Shown: one piece after another, positions 30,248 to 37,635 of the stretch
How positions within the stretch are numbered: the stretch's first letter is position 1
Layout of the letters: the number at the start of each line of letters is the position of its first letter
Translations under genes and position numbers: made by a program
NCBI RefSeq assembly: GCF_029223585.1
Contig: NZ_CP119423.1
Coordinates: forward strand, 2,666,001 to 2,730,000
DNA: 64,000 nucleotides
Direction of reading: 5' to 3'
Source: Photobacterium sp. DA100
Lineage (GTDB): Bacteria; Pseudomonadota; Gammaproteobacteria; Enterobacterales; Vibrionaceae
Notes under the pieces: generated by a model
The model's database searches: none
What the model saw: only the letters and a program-made list of their open reading frames with translations
What the model was told of the DNA's origin: nothing

Positions 30248-30264
30248 AAGAGTTAAGGGGCAAG

Positions 30265-30364
30265 TTTCTGGATCCTAGTTCCGAGATACAGATTTTCACT
30301 AATGGCTAAGATGATTAGCTCTTTCTAGGATCTAGGAACTGCTTTATCTAGGATCCGCTGGAAA
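30265..30364. repeat. 100-base repeat-like intergenic element with terminal inverted repeats
   Basis: The ends are inverted (TTTC near GGATCCTAG at 30270; CTAGGATCC near GAAA at 30364), and a third GATCCTAG copy lies inverted at 30325-30332 next to GGAACT, which mirrors AGTTCC at 30277. This gives a fold-back unit of three related arms with no coding capacity, like a miniature inverted-repeat element or intergenic palindromic repeat. Only one copy is in the window. Confidence 0.55.
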
Positions 30365-30391
30365 CAAAACGCCCGATGAAATTCATCGGGC
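30362..30391 (-). terminator. Rho-independent terminator of tyrR
   Basis: On the minus strand GCCCGATGA, loop ATT, TCATCGGGC, then GTTTTGTTT. Confidence 0.88.
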
Positions 30392-30429
30392 ATTGGCATT
30401 AATGTAAGTCACCGTCGCTAATTGGGAAC

Positions 30430-31965
30430 TTAATGTTTTCCAATCCCATACTCACGTAACTTGTTGGCCACAGCAGTGTGAGATACGCCGAGCCGTTTCG
30501 CCAGCTTGCGCGTCGACGGGTAGCTCCGGTAGAGGCTATTGAGAATACCTGACTCATAGCGCTTCATGATTTCGTCGAGCGAGCCATCGAGGGTCTCCTC
30601 GCTGATCACCGTGGCCGACTCGTTTTCCGGCAGCTGGACATCGTTGACGCTGATTTCCGTCCCTTCCAGCTGTGTCATGGCGCGGAACAACACATTGCGC
30701 AGCTGGCGAATGTTGCCCGGCCACGCATACTGGCTCAGGTACTGGGCGACCTCGGCCGAGATAGACGGCTTGGGCTGCTGCAACTCCTGGGCAAACTGGC
30801 TCAGGAACAAATCCGCCAGCGGCACGATATCGGCGGTTCTCTCACGCAGCGGCGGCACGGTCAGAGACAAGACATTGAGGCGATAGTACAAGTCTTCCCG
30901 GAACTGCCCGGTCGCGACCAGCTCTGGCAGTTTCTTCTGGGTCGAACAGATCACCCTGACATCCACCTTCATCTCTTTCTCTTCGCCGACGCGGCGGAAG
31001 GTACCGTCTTGCAGGAAACGAAGCAGTTTGATCTGCAGGTGCTCCGACATTTCACCCACTTCGTACAAGAAGGCGATACCGCCATCGGCCTGTTCGAAAA
31101 TCCCTTTCTTACCCGGTTCGGTTGCGGTTGCGGCCATGCCGAACAGCTCCGTTTCGGCAGCATTGTCCGGCATCGACATGCAGTTGACCAGCAGGAATGG
31201 GTTGTCGCGGCGCAGCGAGCGCTGGTGGCAGGCCCGGGCCAGCATTTCTTTGCCGGTACCGGTTTCGCCCTGGATCAGCAAAGGCGCATCCAGCATCGCC
31301 AGCTTCTTGGCCTGGGACACCAATTGCTTGAAGCGGGAAGACTGGCCAACAAGATGCTCAAAGCCATTGTCACCGCTGAGCTGACGCATCGCCAGCGGCA
31401 TTTTGGCCTCGGACAGAGACTTGAGCAGGATAACCGCACTGGCCAGTACCTGCTCCTCCGTCTCGTCGGTCACATACACCGGCATGATTTCCATCATGTA
31501 ATCGAGGCCGGACAGCACCACCAACTCACTGCGGCGGCTAGCATTGTCTTTTTCAAGCCAATGGTGAATATTGAAACCGACAAAAGTCTGAATATGCTCG
31601 CCGACAATATCTTCTCTGCTCTTGCCGAGCAGTACCTCAGCGGCATCATTGGCGAGATCGATCTTGCCTTGCAAGCTAATAGAGAAAAACGGATCAGGTA
31701 AGGCTTCCAGCAATGCTTTCAGTTCTTTGTGTTCACGCTCACTCGGCATGAACTGGATCTTTCTGACATCTGTCACACCATCCAGCTGGCGGATCTGCGA
31801 CATCAACTGACTGAACTGCTCGAACTCAACTTCAGGGCAATTCAGGTAAATAATCCCAACCCGGTCAATTTCAATGCCCCGCAAGTCAATCTGCCGGCTC
31901 GCAAGGATATCCAGCAGCTCTCGGGTCATGCCAAGTCGGTCTTCACAAAAGACTTGTAGCCTCAT
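30430..31965 (-). CDS. tyrR: Transcriptional regulator TyrR
   Basis: Regulator of aromatic amino acid biosynthesis and transport, 511 residues. Domains in order: ACT (1-75, MRLQVFCEDRLGMTRELLDILASRQIDLRGIEID), PAS (about 80-190), AAA+ ATPase (about 205-425; Walker A GETGTGKE) and Fis-type helix-turn-helix at the end (STRKLAKRLGVSHTAVANKLREYGI). As in known TyrR the GAFTGA loop used to contact sigma54 is absent (the position reads ELFGMAATATEPGKKG), so it acts on sigma70 promoters. The start at 31965 gives the family N-terminus and is preceded by GGAAG; the frame is open 13 codons further. A GTGTCA/TGACAC palindrome lies just upstream. Confidence 0.95.
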   Translation of the reverse strand: MRLQVFCEDRLGMTRELLDILASRQIDLRGIEIDRVGIIYLNCPEVEFEQFSQLMSQIRQLDGVTDVRKIQFMPSEREHKELKALLEALPDPFFSISLQGKIDLANDAAEVLLGKSREDIVGEHIQTFVGFNIHHWLEKDNASRRSELVVLSGLDYMMEIMPVYVTDETEEQVLASAVILLKSLSEAKMPLAMRQLSGDNGFEHLVGQSSRFKQLVSQAKKLAMLDAPLLIQGETGTGKEMLARACHQRSLRRDNPFLLVNCMSMPDNAAETELFGMAATATEPGKKGIFEQADGGIAFLYEVGEMSEHLQIKLLRFLQDGTFRRVGEEKEMKVDVRVICSTQKKLPELVATGQFREDLYYRLNVLSLTVPPLRERTADIVPLADLFLSQFAQELQQPKPSISAEVAQYLSQYAWPGNIRQLRNVLFRAMTQLEGTEISVNDVQLPENESATVISEETLDGSLDEIMKRYESGILNSLYRSYPSTRKLAKRLGVSHTAVANKLREYGIGKH

Positions 31966-31982
31966 ATTTCTTATCTTCCAAG

Positions 31983-32002
31983 GTGTCAGGAATTGTTGAC
32001 AC
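31983..32002. promoter_or_regulatory. Palindromic candidate operator upstream of tyrR
   Basis: GTGTCA and TGACAC arms separated by 8 bases, 18 bases before the tyrR start. TyrR boxes are TGTAAA-N6-TTTACA, so this differs in sequence and spacing. It may be an autoregulatory site or simply a leader hairpin. Confidence 0.3.
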
Positions 32003-32148
32003 AAGAAGTTTGCGCCTTCCCCGTATTGGAGTCAAGTCATTGACACCCATACCTGAGAGGTTGCGCACTATCAATCCACCGGCAACCAAAAATCGGCGTA
32101 ATGAATACACTCTTCGGAAAAGGAATACGGCTTAGTAAAGAGAAAAGA

Positions 32149-32167
32149 AAGGCCCTAAACGGGCCTT
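32149..32167 (-). terminator. Rho-independent terminator of ycjXF
   Basis: On the minus strand AAGGCCC, loop GTTTA, GGGCCTT, then a T-rich run (TTCTTTTCT). Confidence 0.82.
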
Positions 32168-32183
32168 CATGGTGTGGAAAAAC

Positions 32184-33224
32184 TCAGTCCCGACGGTCTT
32201 TATGGGTCAGCCGGCTAAGCAGGTCCTTGCGAATTTCACTCAACTTGGGTTGTTGCTCTGGCTGCCACGGTAACGGGCGCATCAAACTGATAGCCTTGAG
32301 TCCCAATCGGCCGGTTAGCAGGCCGACACCGACCCCTTGCGCCACCCGGGTCGACACCCGGCCAGCCAAGTCCATCGACAGCATATCCATACCGCTATCG
32401 GCGATCACTTCACTGGCCCCGGCGATCGCCATGTTGGCCAGCACCAGTTTGACCAGTTTGATGCGTGACCAGTAGCCCAGCTCGACCCCGTACACCTTGG
32501 AGATCTGGTCAATAAGCCGGAAATTACGCCAGGCCACCAGTAGCATGTCAGCCAAGGCTAACGGGCTGAGTGCGACCATCACCGCCGCCTCGCTGGCATA
32601 TTTGGCCACCAGCTGTCGCGCCAACTTATCTTGCTGGCCCAGCACCATGCGATCATAGAGCTGCATGACTTCGCGATCGTTATGGGTAGCGGCCAGAGAC
32701 TGCAGCCACTTGTCGTAACCGGCATGCTCGTCCATCACCTTGCCTTGCTTCGCCAGCCGGGTACAGAAGGCCTTGGCTTGGCCGATGCCATCGGCCTCAA
32801 GCAAGGCCTGTGCCTGCTCCCGCTCGCTCTGGCGCTGCTTTAGCCGGCGCAAACTCAGTAGTTCTCGCCCCAGCGCGGTGATCCCCGCGGCGGCGATACC
32901 GGCCACAATCACGCTCCAGCCCAGGGCAAGCCAGTCACCGCCCTGATAGGCCGTAACAACATAGTCGATCGTTTGCCACCCCACCATGGCTGCGCCGCCA
33001 ACCAGGAGTCCTTTGAGCCAGCCTGTACGGCGTTTGGGCCTGCCCCTGAGGGCTCTGGCCAGCTCTTCTTCAACGTCCGACTGTTCATTGTCCGCCGCCT
33101 CGGGCAAGAAGCTCTTCTCCTGCTCGGCAAACTGCATCTGGGAGGTCAACTCGACCTCGCCGCCAGCCGGTTCGCGTTTGGCGGGCTCGTCAAAAACAAT
33201 TTTACTTTTCAGCGGCTCACTCAT
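32184..33224 (-). CDS. ycjF: YcjF family inner-membrane protein (DUF697)
   Basis: A 346-residue membrane protein of the YcjF/TIGR01620 family. An acidic cytosolic N-terminus (1-65) is followed by two membrane segments (LLVGGAAMVGWQTIDYVV and LGWSVIVAGIAAAGITAL, about 72-118) and a C-terminal DUF697-type region (ALSPLALADMLLVAWRNFRLIDQISKVYGVELGYWSRIKL). Its function is not established; in Enterobacteria it is co-expressed with ycjX in the phage-shock regulon. Its ATG overlaps the ycjX stop by 4 bases. Confidence 0.9.
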   Translation of the reverse strand: MSEPLKSKIVFDEPAKREPAGGEVELTSQMQFAEQEKSFLPEAADNEQSDVEEELARALRGRPKRRTGWLKGLLVGGAAMVGWQTIDYVVTAYQGGDWLALGWSVIVAGIAAAGITALGRELLSLRRLKQRQSEREQAQALLEADGIGQAKAFCTRLAKQGKVMDEHAGYDKWLQSLAATHNDREVMQLYDRMVLGQQDKLARQLVAKYASEAAVMVALSPLALADMLLVAWRNFRLIDQISKVYGVELGYWSRIKLVKLVLANMAIAGASEVIADSGMDMLSMDLAGRVSTRVAQGVGVGLLTGRLGLKAISLMRPLPWQPEQQPKLSEIRKDLLSRLTHKDRRD

Positions 33225-34618
33225 CGTAATTTGTCCCCTAACAAGTATTCCATCGCCTTATCCATCCGGATATGGGGCAATGGCTCGTCGCTCTGCATTT
33301 CGAGCGGGCGAAAATTCATAAAATCAAAGCCCGACTGCTGCCAGAAGGTATCACTCGGCAACCGGCGCGGTACTTCACCGGGAAACAGGGTCTTGGCCCC
33401 ACCACCGATCTGATGCCCCCGCAGCGCCGGGACCTGGCGGCCTTGGTAGTCGACAAAACCCGGCTCGGTCGCCTGGATCGAGGACAGGCTGACACAGTCC
33501 ATCTTGATCCCCTCAAACGAGGCGGTCTGCCATGCCTCATTCACCAGCTGCTGGAGCAAGCTGACCAAATTGGGGTGCTGTTCCGGCGTGACATGATCGG
33601 CCTTGGTCGCCGCAAACAAGACCTTGTCGATCCGCGGCGAGAACAAACGCCTCAGCATTGAACTTCGGCCGTAACGGAAACTTTGCATCAGTTGATCGAG
33701 CGCCTGGCGCATATCATTGAAAGACTCCGGCCCGGCATTGAGCGGCTGCAGGCAATCGACCAAGATGATCTGGCGGTCGAACTTGGAGAAATGTTCCTTG
33801 TAGAACGCTTTCACCACATGCTGCTGGTAATAGCGGTAACGGCTCCTGAGCATGCCAAGGTTGGTTTCCTCACTGGCATCACTCCACTGCTGCTCGGTCA
33901 TTTTCTCAAGCCAGACCATAGGGAAAAACTGCAATACCGGCGCCCCGGCCAGCTCACCCGGCAGGACGAAACGCCCCGGCTGCACCCAGTGCAGCCCGCC
34001 TTCCGCCTTGCACTTGTACAAGTACTCGGTAAAACGGGCCGAGATCTGCTCAATCAATGCCTCGTCAGCCGGGGCCAGTGGATCAAACGACTCGGCCATC
34101 GCCAGCCATTCTGATGCCAGCTCCAGGCGCTTACCTTTCAGGATCTGGGCCTGCTGGCGCGACCACGCCATGAAGTCCAGCTCTAGCAGCGGCAAGTCCA
34201 GCAGCCACTCGCCGGGGTAATCCACAATGTCCAGGTACAAGGTTGCGGTATCTTGCAACAGTTTCATTGGCCCCCGCTGGGGCTTGTAGCGCAGTGCCAG
34301 CCGGGTCTGGCTGACATCCCTCGTCGGCTCGGGCCAGCAGGGCGGCTGCGACAGCAGCGCCGTCATCCCTTCTTCGTAGGCAAACTTGGGGACATGCATG
34401 TCAATTTGCGGCACCCGCTTGGCACCCAGTAACTGGCCGTCCCTGACGGCGGTAAAAAGCGGCAACCGAGGGTTAGTACTCACATGCATAAGTTGATTAA
34501 CCAGCGAAGTAATGAAAGCGGTCTTCCCCGCCCGGGACAGGCCCGTCACCGCCAAACGGACATGGCGGTCTAAACTCCGGTTCACCAGTTTGTTCAGCTC
34601 ATTGCTAAATCGATTCAT
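33221..34618 (-). CDS. ycjX: YcjX family nucleotide-binding protein (DUF463)
   Basis: A 465-residue protein of the DUF463/YcjX family with a GTPase-like P-loop TGLSRAGKTAF near residues 25-35 and DYPGEW acting as a Walker B/switch motif. Other conserved blocks are LPGELAGAPVLQFFP and LFAATKADHVTPEQHPNL (a TKAD variant of NKxD). It is linked with the psp genes and thought to take part in membrane stress responses; biochemical role is uncertain. The start at 34618 matches the E. coli N-terminus (MNRFSNELNKLVNRSLDRH) and has AGGAAA upstream. A terminator after pspC means it probably has its own promoter in 34619-34770. Confidence 0.9.
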   Translation of the reverse strand: MNRFSNELNKLVNRSLDRHVRLAVTGLSRAGKTAFITSLVNQLMHVSTNPRLPLFTAVRDGQLLGAKRVPQIDMHVPKFAYEEGMTALLSQPPCWPEPTRDVSQTRLALRYKPQRGPMKLLQDTATLYLDIVDYPGEWLLDLPLLELDFMAWSRQQAQILKGKRLELASEWLAMAESFDPLAPADEALIEQISARFTEYLYKCKAEGGLHWVQPGRFVLPGELAGAPVLQFFPMVWLEKMTEQQWSDASEETNLGMLRSRYRYYQQHVVKAFYKEHFSKFDRQIILVDCLQPLNAGPESFNDMRQALDQLMQSFRYGRSSMLRRLFSPRIDKVLFAATKADHVTPEQHPNLVSLLQQLVNEAWQTASFEGIKMDCVSLSSIQATEPGFVDYQGRQVPALRGHQIGGGAKTLFPGEVPRRLPSDTFWQQSGFDFMNFRPLEMQSDEPLPHIRMDKAMEYLLGDKLR

Positions 34619-34770
34619 AAACTTTCCTGAAAAATACATTCACAGCGCGAGGCGGGTCGCTTCCCAAAGCCCCTAAAAAATCCAGAGAAACCATGCCCCG
34701 GACTATACAGGCCTGCCGATTAACCCTTGATGAATCACCTCGTTAACCTTGCATTGGGTCGGCCTGAAAA

Positions 34771-34798
34771 AGAAAAGCAGGCAATAGCCTGCTTTTCT
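34771..34798 (-). terminator. Rho-independent terminator of pspABC
   Basis: Perfect 12-bp stem AGAAAAGCAGGC/GCCTGCTTTTCT with a 4-base loop, followed on the minus strand by TTTTTC. Confidence 0.92.
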
Positions 34799-34811
34799 GC
34801 GTACTCGACCG

Positions 34812-35198
34812 TTACAGATTGCGAAATTCGCGGTCGACCTTGAAAGCGGAGGAGGTGACATAGGCCTCCATGTCTCGCAGCTCCTGCTCCATCTTGTCGA
34901 GCTCGCTTTCGACATTTTGAAGGATTTGACCGGCGGGTTTGCCAGCCTGCCAAGGCTTTTGCTTGACCTGGTGCTCGCGGAAAATCGTCTGCTGCTGGAT
35001 CCGTTCCTCGGGCATCTTGTCGAGGATCAGCCAAGCGGCCACATAAGCCAAGGTGACAACGAAGCCCACCCCGAGTAAGAACGCTGACACAGTGAGGATC
35101 CTCACCAACCAGATTTCCATACCAAAGTATTCGGCAACCCCGGCACAAACGCCACCCAACTTGCCGTTCTTCGGGTCGCGGTAGAGGGTCTTATTCAT
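34812..35198 (-). CDS. pspC: Phage shock protein C
   Basis: Inner-membrane sensor and PspA-binding partner, 128 residues. The PspC domain begins MNKTLYRDPKNGKLGGVCAGVAEYFGMEIWLVRI, followed by the membrane segment LTVSAFLLGVGFVVTLAYVAAWLIL and a C-terminal coiled coil (VESELDKMEQELRDMEAYV). The ATG at 35198 overlaps the pspB stop by 4 bases. It ends the psp operon; no pspD or pspE follows, as a terminator comes directly after. Confidence 0.94.
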   Translation of the reverse strand: MNKTLYRDPKNGKLGGVCAGVAEYFGMEIWLVRILTVSAFLLGVGFVVTLAYVAAWLILDKMPEERIQQQTIFREHQVKQKPWQAGKPAGQILQNVESELDKMEQELRDMEAYVTSSAFKVDREFRNL

Positions 35199-35425
35199 AA
35201 TTTGCGCCTCCACTGCGGGACTTCCGCATCGAGAATACGCTCTAGGGTCACGATCCGCTCTTGCATCTGCTCTGCGCGAGCCACCAGCTCCTGCAGTTTC
35301 TGCTGGTCTTCACCAGACAGCCCTTCACTTGCATGCTTCTTGCTTCGATAGTGGAGGATCAACCACAGCGGGGCAACAAAGATCATGAATACGACTAACG
35401 GCCCAACAATAAACCCCATAGACAT
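35195..35425 (-). CDS. pspB: Phage shock protein B
   Basis: Small bitopic inner-membrane protein of 76 residues: membrane segment MGFIVGPLVVFMIFVAPLWLILHY, then a leucine-zipper-like cytosolic coiled coil (LSGEDQQKLQELVARAEQMQERIVTLERILDAEVPQWRRKL). With PspC it senses secretin mislocalisation and other envelope stress and recruits PspA. It overlaps pspC by 4 bases and lies 90 bases after pspA. Confidence 0.94.
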   Translation of the reverse strand: MSMGFIVGPLVVFMIFVAPLWLILHYRSKKHASEGLSGEDQQKLQELVARAEQMQERIVTLERILDAEVPQWRRKL

Positions 35426-35515
35426 TATTTATCTCCTTAAATTCGCGCAGATTCAATTCTTTAGATCGTCACAATCGCCACTGCCATCATAACAACCAAC
35501 TCCCGTTAAGGTGAA

Positions 35516-36181
35516 TTACTCTTTGTCCTTGAGGTTGGCTTTCATGCGCTCAAGCTCTTTTTCAATTTCGTCCTGCGCCTGCAAGTCAGCAAACTCTTCG
35601 TGCAGGTTCTTGCCGCGCCCAATACTGTAGCTGTCCGCCTCCGCTTCCATTTCGTCGATCCGGCGCTCGTATTGTTCAAACTTCGACAGAGCCTCGTCGA
35701 CTTTACCCGTATCCAATTGACGGCGTACGTCACGACGGGTATCCGCAGCCTTGTGGCGCATTACCAGTGCCTGCTGGCGAGCACGGGTTTCTTGCAGCTT
35801 ACGCTCTAGCTCAGCCACTTCGGCAGCCAGTTTTTCGATGGTTTCCTCCACCAGCTTGTACTCTTCGTGCAAGGTCAATGCGACATCATTGAGCTTCTGC
35901 TTTTCAATCAGCGCTGCACGAGCGAGATCTTCACGGCCTTTCTGAATCGCCAGACTGGCTTTTTCCTGCCAATCACGGCTCTGGGACTCAATGGCCTGGA
36001 TGCGGCGCTGCAGCTCTTTTTTGTCAGCCAGGGCGCGAGCAGAAGAGGTTCGGACTTCAACCAGCGTATCTTCCATCTCCTGGATGATAAGACGGATCAT
36101 TTTTTGCGGATCCTCGGCCTTATCCAGCAAGGAATTGACGTTGGCGTTAACAATGTCGGCAAAGCGAGAAAAAATGCCCAT
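35516..36181 (-). CDS. pspA: Phage shock protein A
   Basis: ESCRT-III-like membrane-remodelling effector and inhibitor of PspF, 221 residues. It opens with the amphipathic helix [44 protein letters not shown] and continues as long coiled coils ([61 protein letters not shown]), ending with [23 protein letters not shown] lies before the ATG. The gene is divergent from pspF; a sigma54-type promoter lies at about 36373-36389 and a tandem octanucleotide array in the presumed leader. Confidence 0.96.
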   Translation of the reverse strand: MGIFSRFADIVNANVNSLLDKAEDPQKMIRLIIQEMEDTLVEVRTSSARALADKKELQRRIQAIESQSRDWQEKASLAIQKGREDLARAALIEKQKLNDVALTLHEEYKLVEETIEKLAAEVAELERKLQETRARQQALVMRHKAADTRRDVRRQLDTGKVDEALSKFEQYERRIDEMEAEADSYSIGRGKNLHEEFADLQAQDEIEKELERMKANLKDKE

Positions 36182-36206
36182 AGTAATTATCTCCTAAAAT
36201 AAATAT

Positions 36207-36270
36207 GGTCCTGTGGTCCTGTGGTCCTGTGGTCCTGTGGTCCTGTGGTCCTGTGGTCCTGTGGTCCTGT
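36207..36270. repeat. Octanucleotide tandem repeat, 8 perfect copies of GGTCCTGT
   Basis: Eight uninterrupted identical 8-base units fill 64 bases, starting 12 bases upstream of the pspA ribosome site and ending 215 bases before pspF. Because 8 is not a multiple of 3 and the array is non-coding, changes in copy number would alter the length of the pspA leader. Perfect identity of all units suggests recent expansion. Confidence 0.97.
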
Positions 36271-36372
36271 CAGCAGGCTTTCATTTCCTGGTTAACCGTC
36301 AATTCAGAAGTTACCCGTAATGATAATGTCCCATCGGGCCTTAGTACCATAGAACCGCTCTATCCTAGTCAT

Positions 36373-36389
36373 ATCAACATGCATGCCAA
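36373..36389 (-). promoter_or_regulatory. Candidate sigma54 promoter of pspABC
   Basis: On the minus strand TTGGCATGCATGTTGAT has the -24 GG and, 10 bases on, a GA where consensus has GC. The E. coli pspA promoter also departs at this place (GT), so the match is credible. Transcription would start near 36362, giving a leader of about 180 bases that includes the octanucleotide array. Confidence 0.6.
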
Positions 36390-36423
36390 CTTTTAGTCTT
36401 TTACATATCATGCACTTAGCTTT

Positions 36424-36452
36424 ACACCTTCATAGATTGCCTGCTAAGGTGT
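36424..36452. promoter_or_regulatory. Inverted repeat, candidate PspF upstream activating site
   Basis: ACACCTT and AAGGTGT arms lie 22 bases apart centre to centre (two helical turns), 60-90 bases upstream of the predicted pspA start and 34 bases before pspF. That is where an enhancer-binding protein and autoregulator would bind. A -35-like TTTACA at 36421-36426 overlaps it and could belong to pspF. Confidence 0.4.
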
Positions 36453-36485
36453 AAGTAATTACGCCAACTATTAGCGAGATTAACC

Positions 36486-37514
36486 ATGCGCAAAACAGAT
36501 AACCTGATCGGCGAGTCTGAGGCGTTCCTCACGGTACTGGATCAAACCTCGCGCCTTGCCCCGCTGGACCGCCCTATCCTGATCATCGGCGAGCGAGGCA
36601 CCGGGAAAGAGCTGATTGCCCAGCGCCTGCACTACCTCTCCCGCCGCTGGGACCAGCCGCTGATCTCGCTAAACTGTGCGGCACTGAGCGAAGGGGTTAT
36701 CGACTCTGAACTCTTCGGCCACGAAGCCGGCTCCTTTACCGGTGCCAAGGGCAGGCACCAAGGCCGATTCGAACGAGCCGAGAACGGCACCCTGTTTCTC
36801 GACGAGCTGGCAACAGCTCCCATGGGGGTACAGGAAAAGCTACTCCGGGTCATTGAATACGGCGAGTACGAACGTGTCGGTGGCAGCAGAACCTGCCAGG
36901 CCAATGTCCGCCTGATCTGTGCCACCAACGAGAACCTGCCGCAACTGGCGGCGGACGGTAAGTTCCGTGCCGATTTGCTCGACCGGCTCGCCTTCGACAT
37001 CATCCATCTTCCGCCCTTGCGCGAGCGCCAAGAAGATATCCTCCCTCTGGCCGAATACTACGCCGTGAAAATGTGCCGTGAGCTCAACTTCGCCTTTTTT
37101 GCCGGCTTTAGCCAGCATGCCCGGCAACAACTGCAGGCCTACCGGTGGCCCGGCAATATCCGCGAACTCAAAAACGTGGTGGAACGCTCGGTTTTTCGCC
37201 ATGGTCTCGAAGATGTCCCGGTCGACACCATCATCATTGACCCGTTCAGGCCACCTTGGTTGCAGGATGAGGCAAATCTCATCGACACCACGGCGCCTCA
37301 ACTTGAGGTCCCCCCGGCCAACGACAGCAGCCGCGAGCAGTGGGGGTTGCCCATCGACTTCCGCCAATGGCAGCAAGATCAGGAAGTTGCCATGCTGCGA
37401 CTGGCCCTGGAACAAGCCCAGTTCAATCAGCGCAAAGCGGCTGAGTTACTCGGCTTGAGCTACCATCAACTTAGGGGCCTACTGCGCAAGTACCAGTTGG
37501 TCGGAAATGAGTGA
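36486..37514 (+). CDS. pspF: Phage shock operon activator PspF
   Basis: Sigma54 enhancer-binding ATPase without an N-terminal regulatory domain, 342 residues. Walker A GERGTGKE is at residues 35-42. The sigma54-contact loop reads GSFTGA at 82-87, a Ser for the usual first Ala of GAFTGA. Walker B is GTLFLDEL and the arginine-finger region FRADLLDRLAFDIIHLPPLRER. The C-terminal Fis-type helix-turn-helix is FNQRKAAELLGLSYHQLRGLLRKYQL. It is held inactive by PspA and activates the divergent pspABC promoter. sapA follows 121 bases downstream on the same strand. Confidence 0.96.
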   Translation: MRKTDNLIGESEAFLTVLDQTSRLAPLDRPILIIGERGTGKELIAQRLHYLSRRWDQPLISLNCAALSEGVIDSELFGHEAGSFTGAKGRHQGRFERAENGTLFLDELATAPMGVQEKLLRVIEYGEYERVGGSRTCQANVRLICATNENLPQLAADGKFRADLLDRLAFDIIHLPPLRERQEDILPLAEYYAVKMCRELNFAFFAGFSQHARQQLQAYRWPGNIRELKNVVERSVFRHGLEDVPVDTIIIDPFRPPWLQDEANLIDTTAPQLEVPPANDSSREQWGLPIDFRQWQQDQEVAMLRLALEQAQFNQRKAAELLGLSYHQLRGLLRKYQLVGNE

Positions 37515-37602
37515 GTTTGTACGGTTTTTGCTCATAAAGAACCCATAAATCACAGGTATTTTAATGAGGTGACTTGGTGGCGGAGTGGGATAGTGGTAAA
37601 TT

Positions 37603-37608
37603 TATAAT
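37603..37608 (+). promoter_or_regulatory. Possible -10 element of the sap operon
   Basis: A perfect TATAAT lies 28 bases before the sapA ATG, without a good -35 at the right distance. If used, the leader would be about 20 bases long and lack a ribosome site. Confidence 0.3.
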
Positions 37609-37635
37609 CTTGTTTCCAAAAAAATCCCTTATTCT

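Noticed and set aside
31009..31701. Long plus-strand ORF opposite tyrR
   Set aside because: It is a reverse-frame shadow inside tyrR, low in family-like pattern; similar shadows opposite gyrA, aroA, rarA and serC were dropped for the same reason.
30430..31965. TyrR as a sigma54 activator
   Set aside because: The GAFTGA loop is missing although the AAA+ domain is present, as in known sigma70-dependent TyrR proteins.
34619..34811. pspD after pspC
   Set aside because: A strong terminator follows pspC directly and the short frames here have no membrane segment or ribosome site.
36207..36270. CRISPR-like array
   Set aside because: Units are 8 bases with no spacers; this is a simple tandem repeat.
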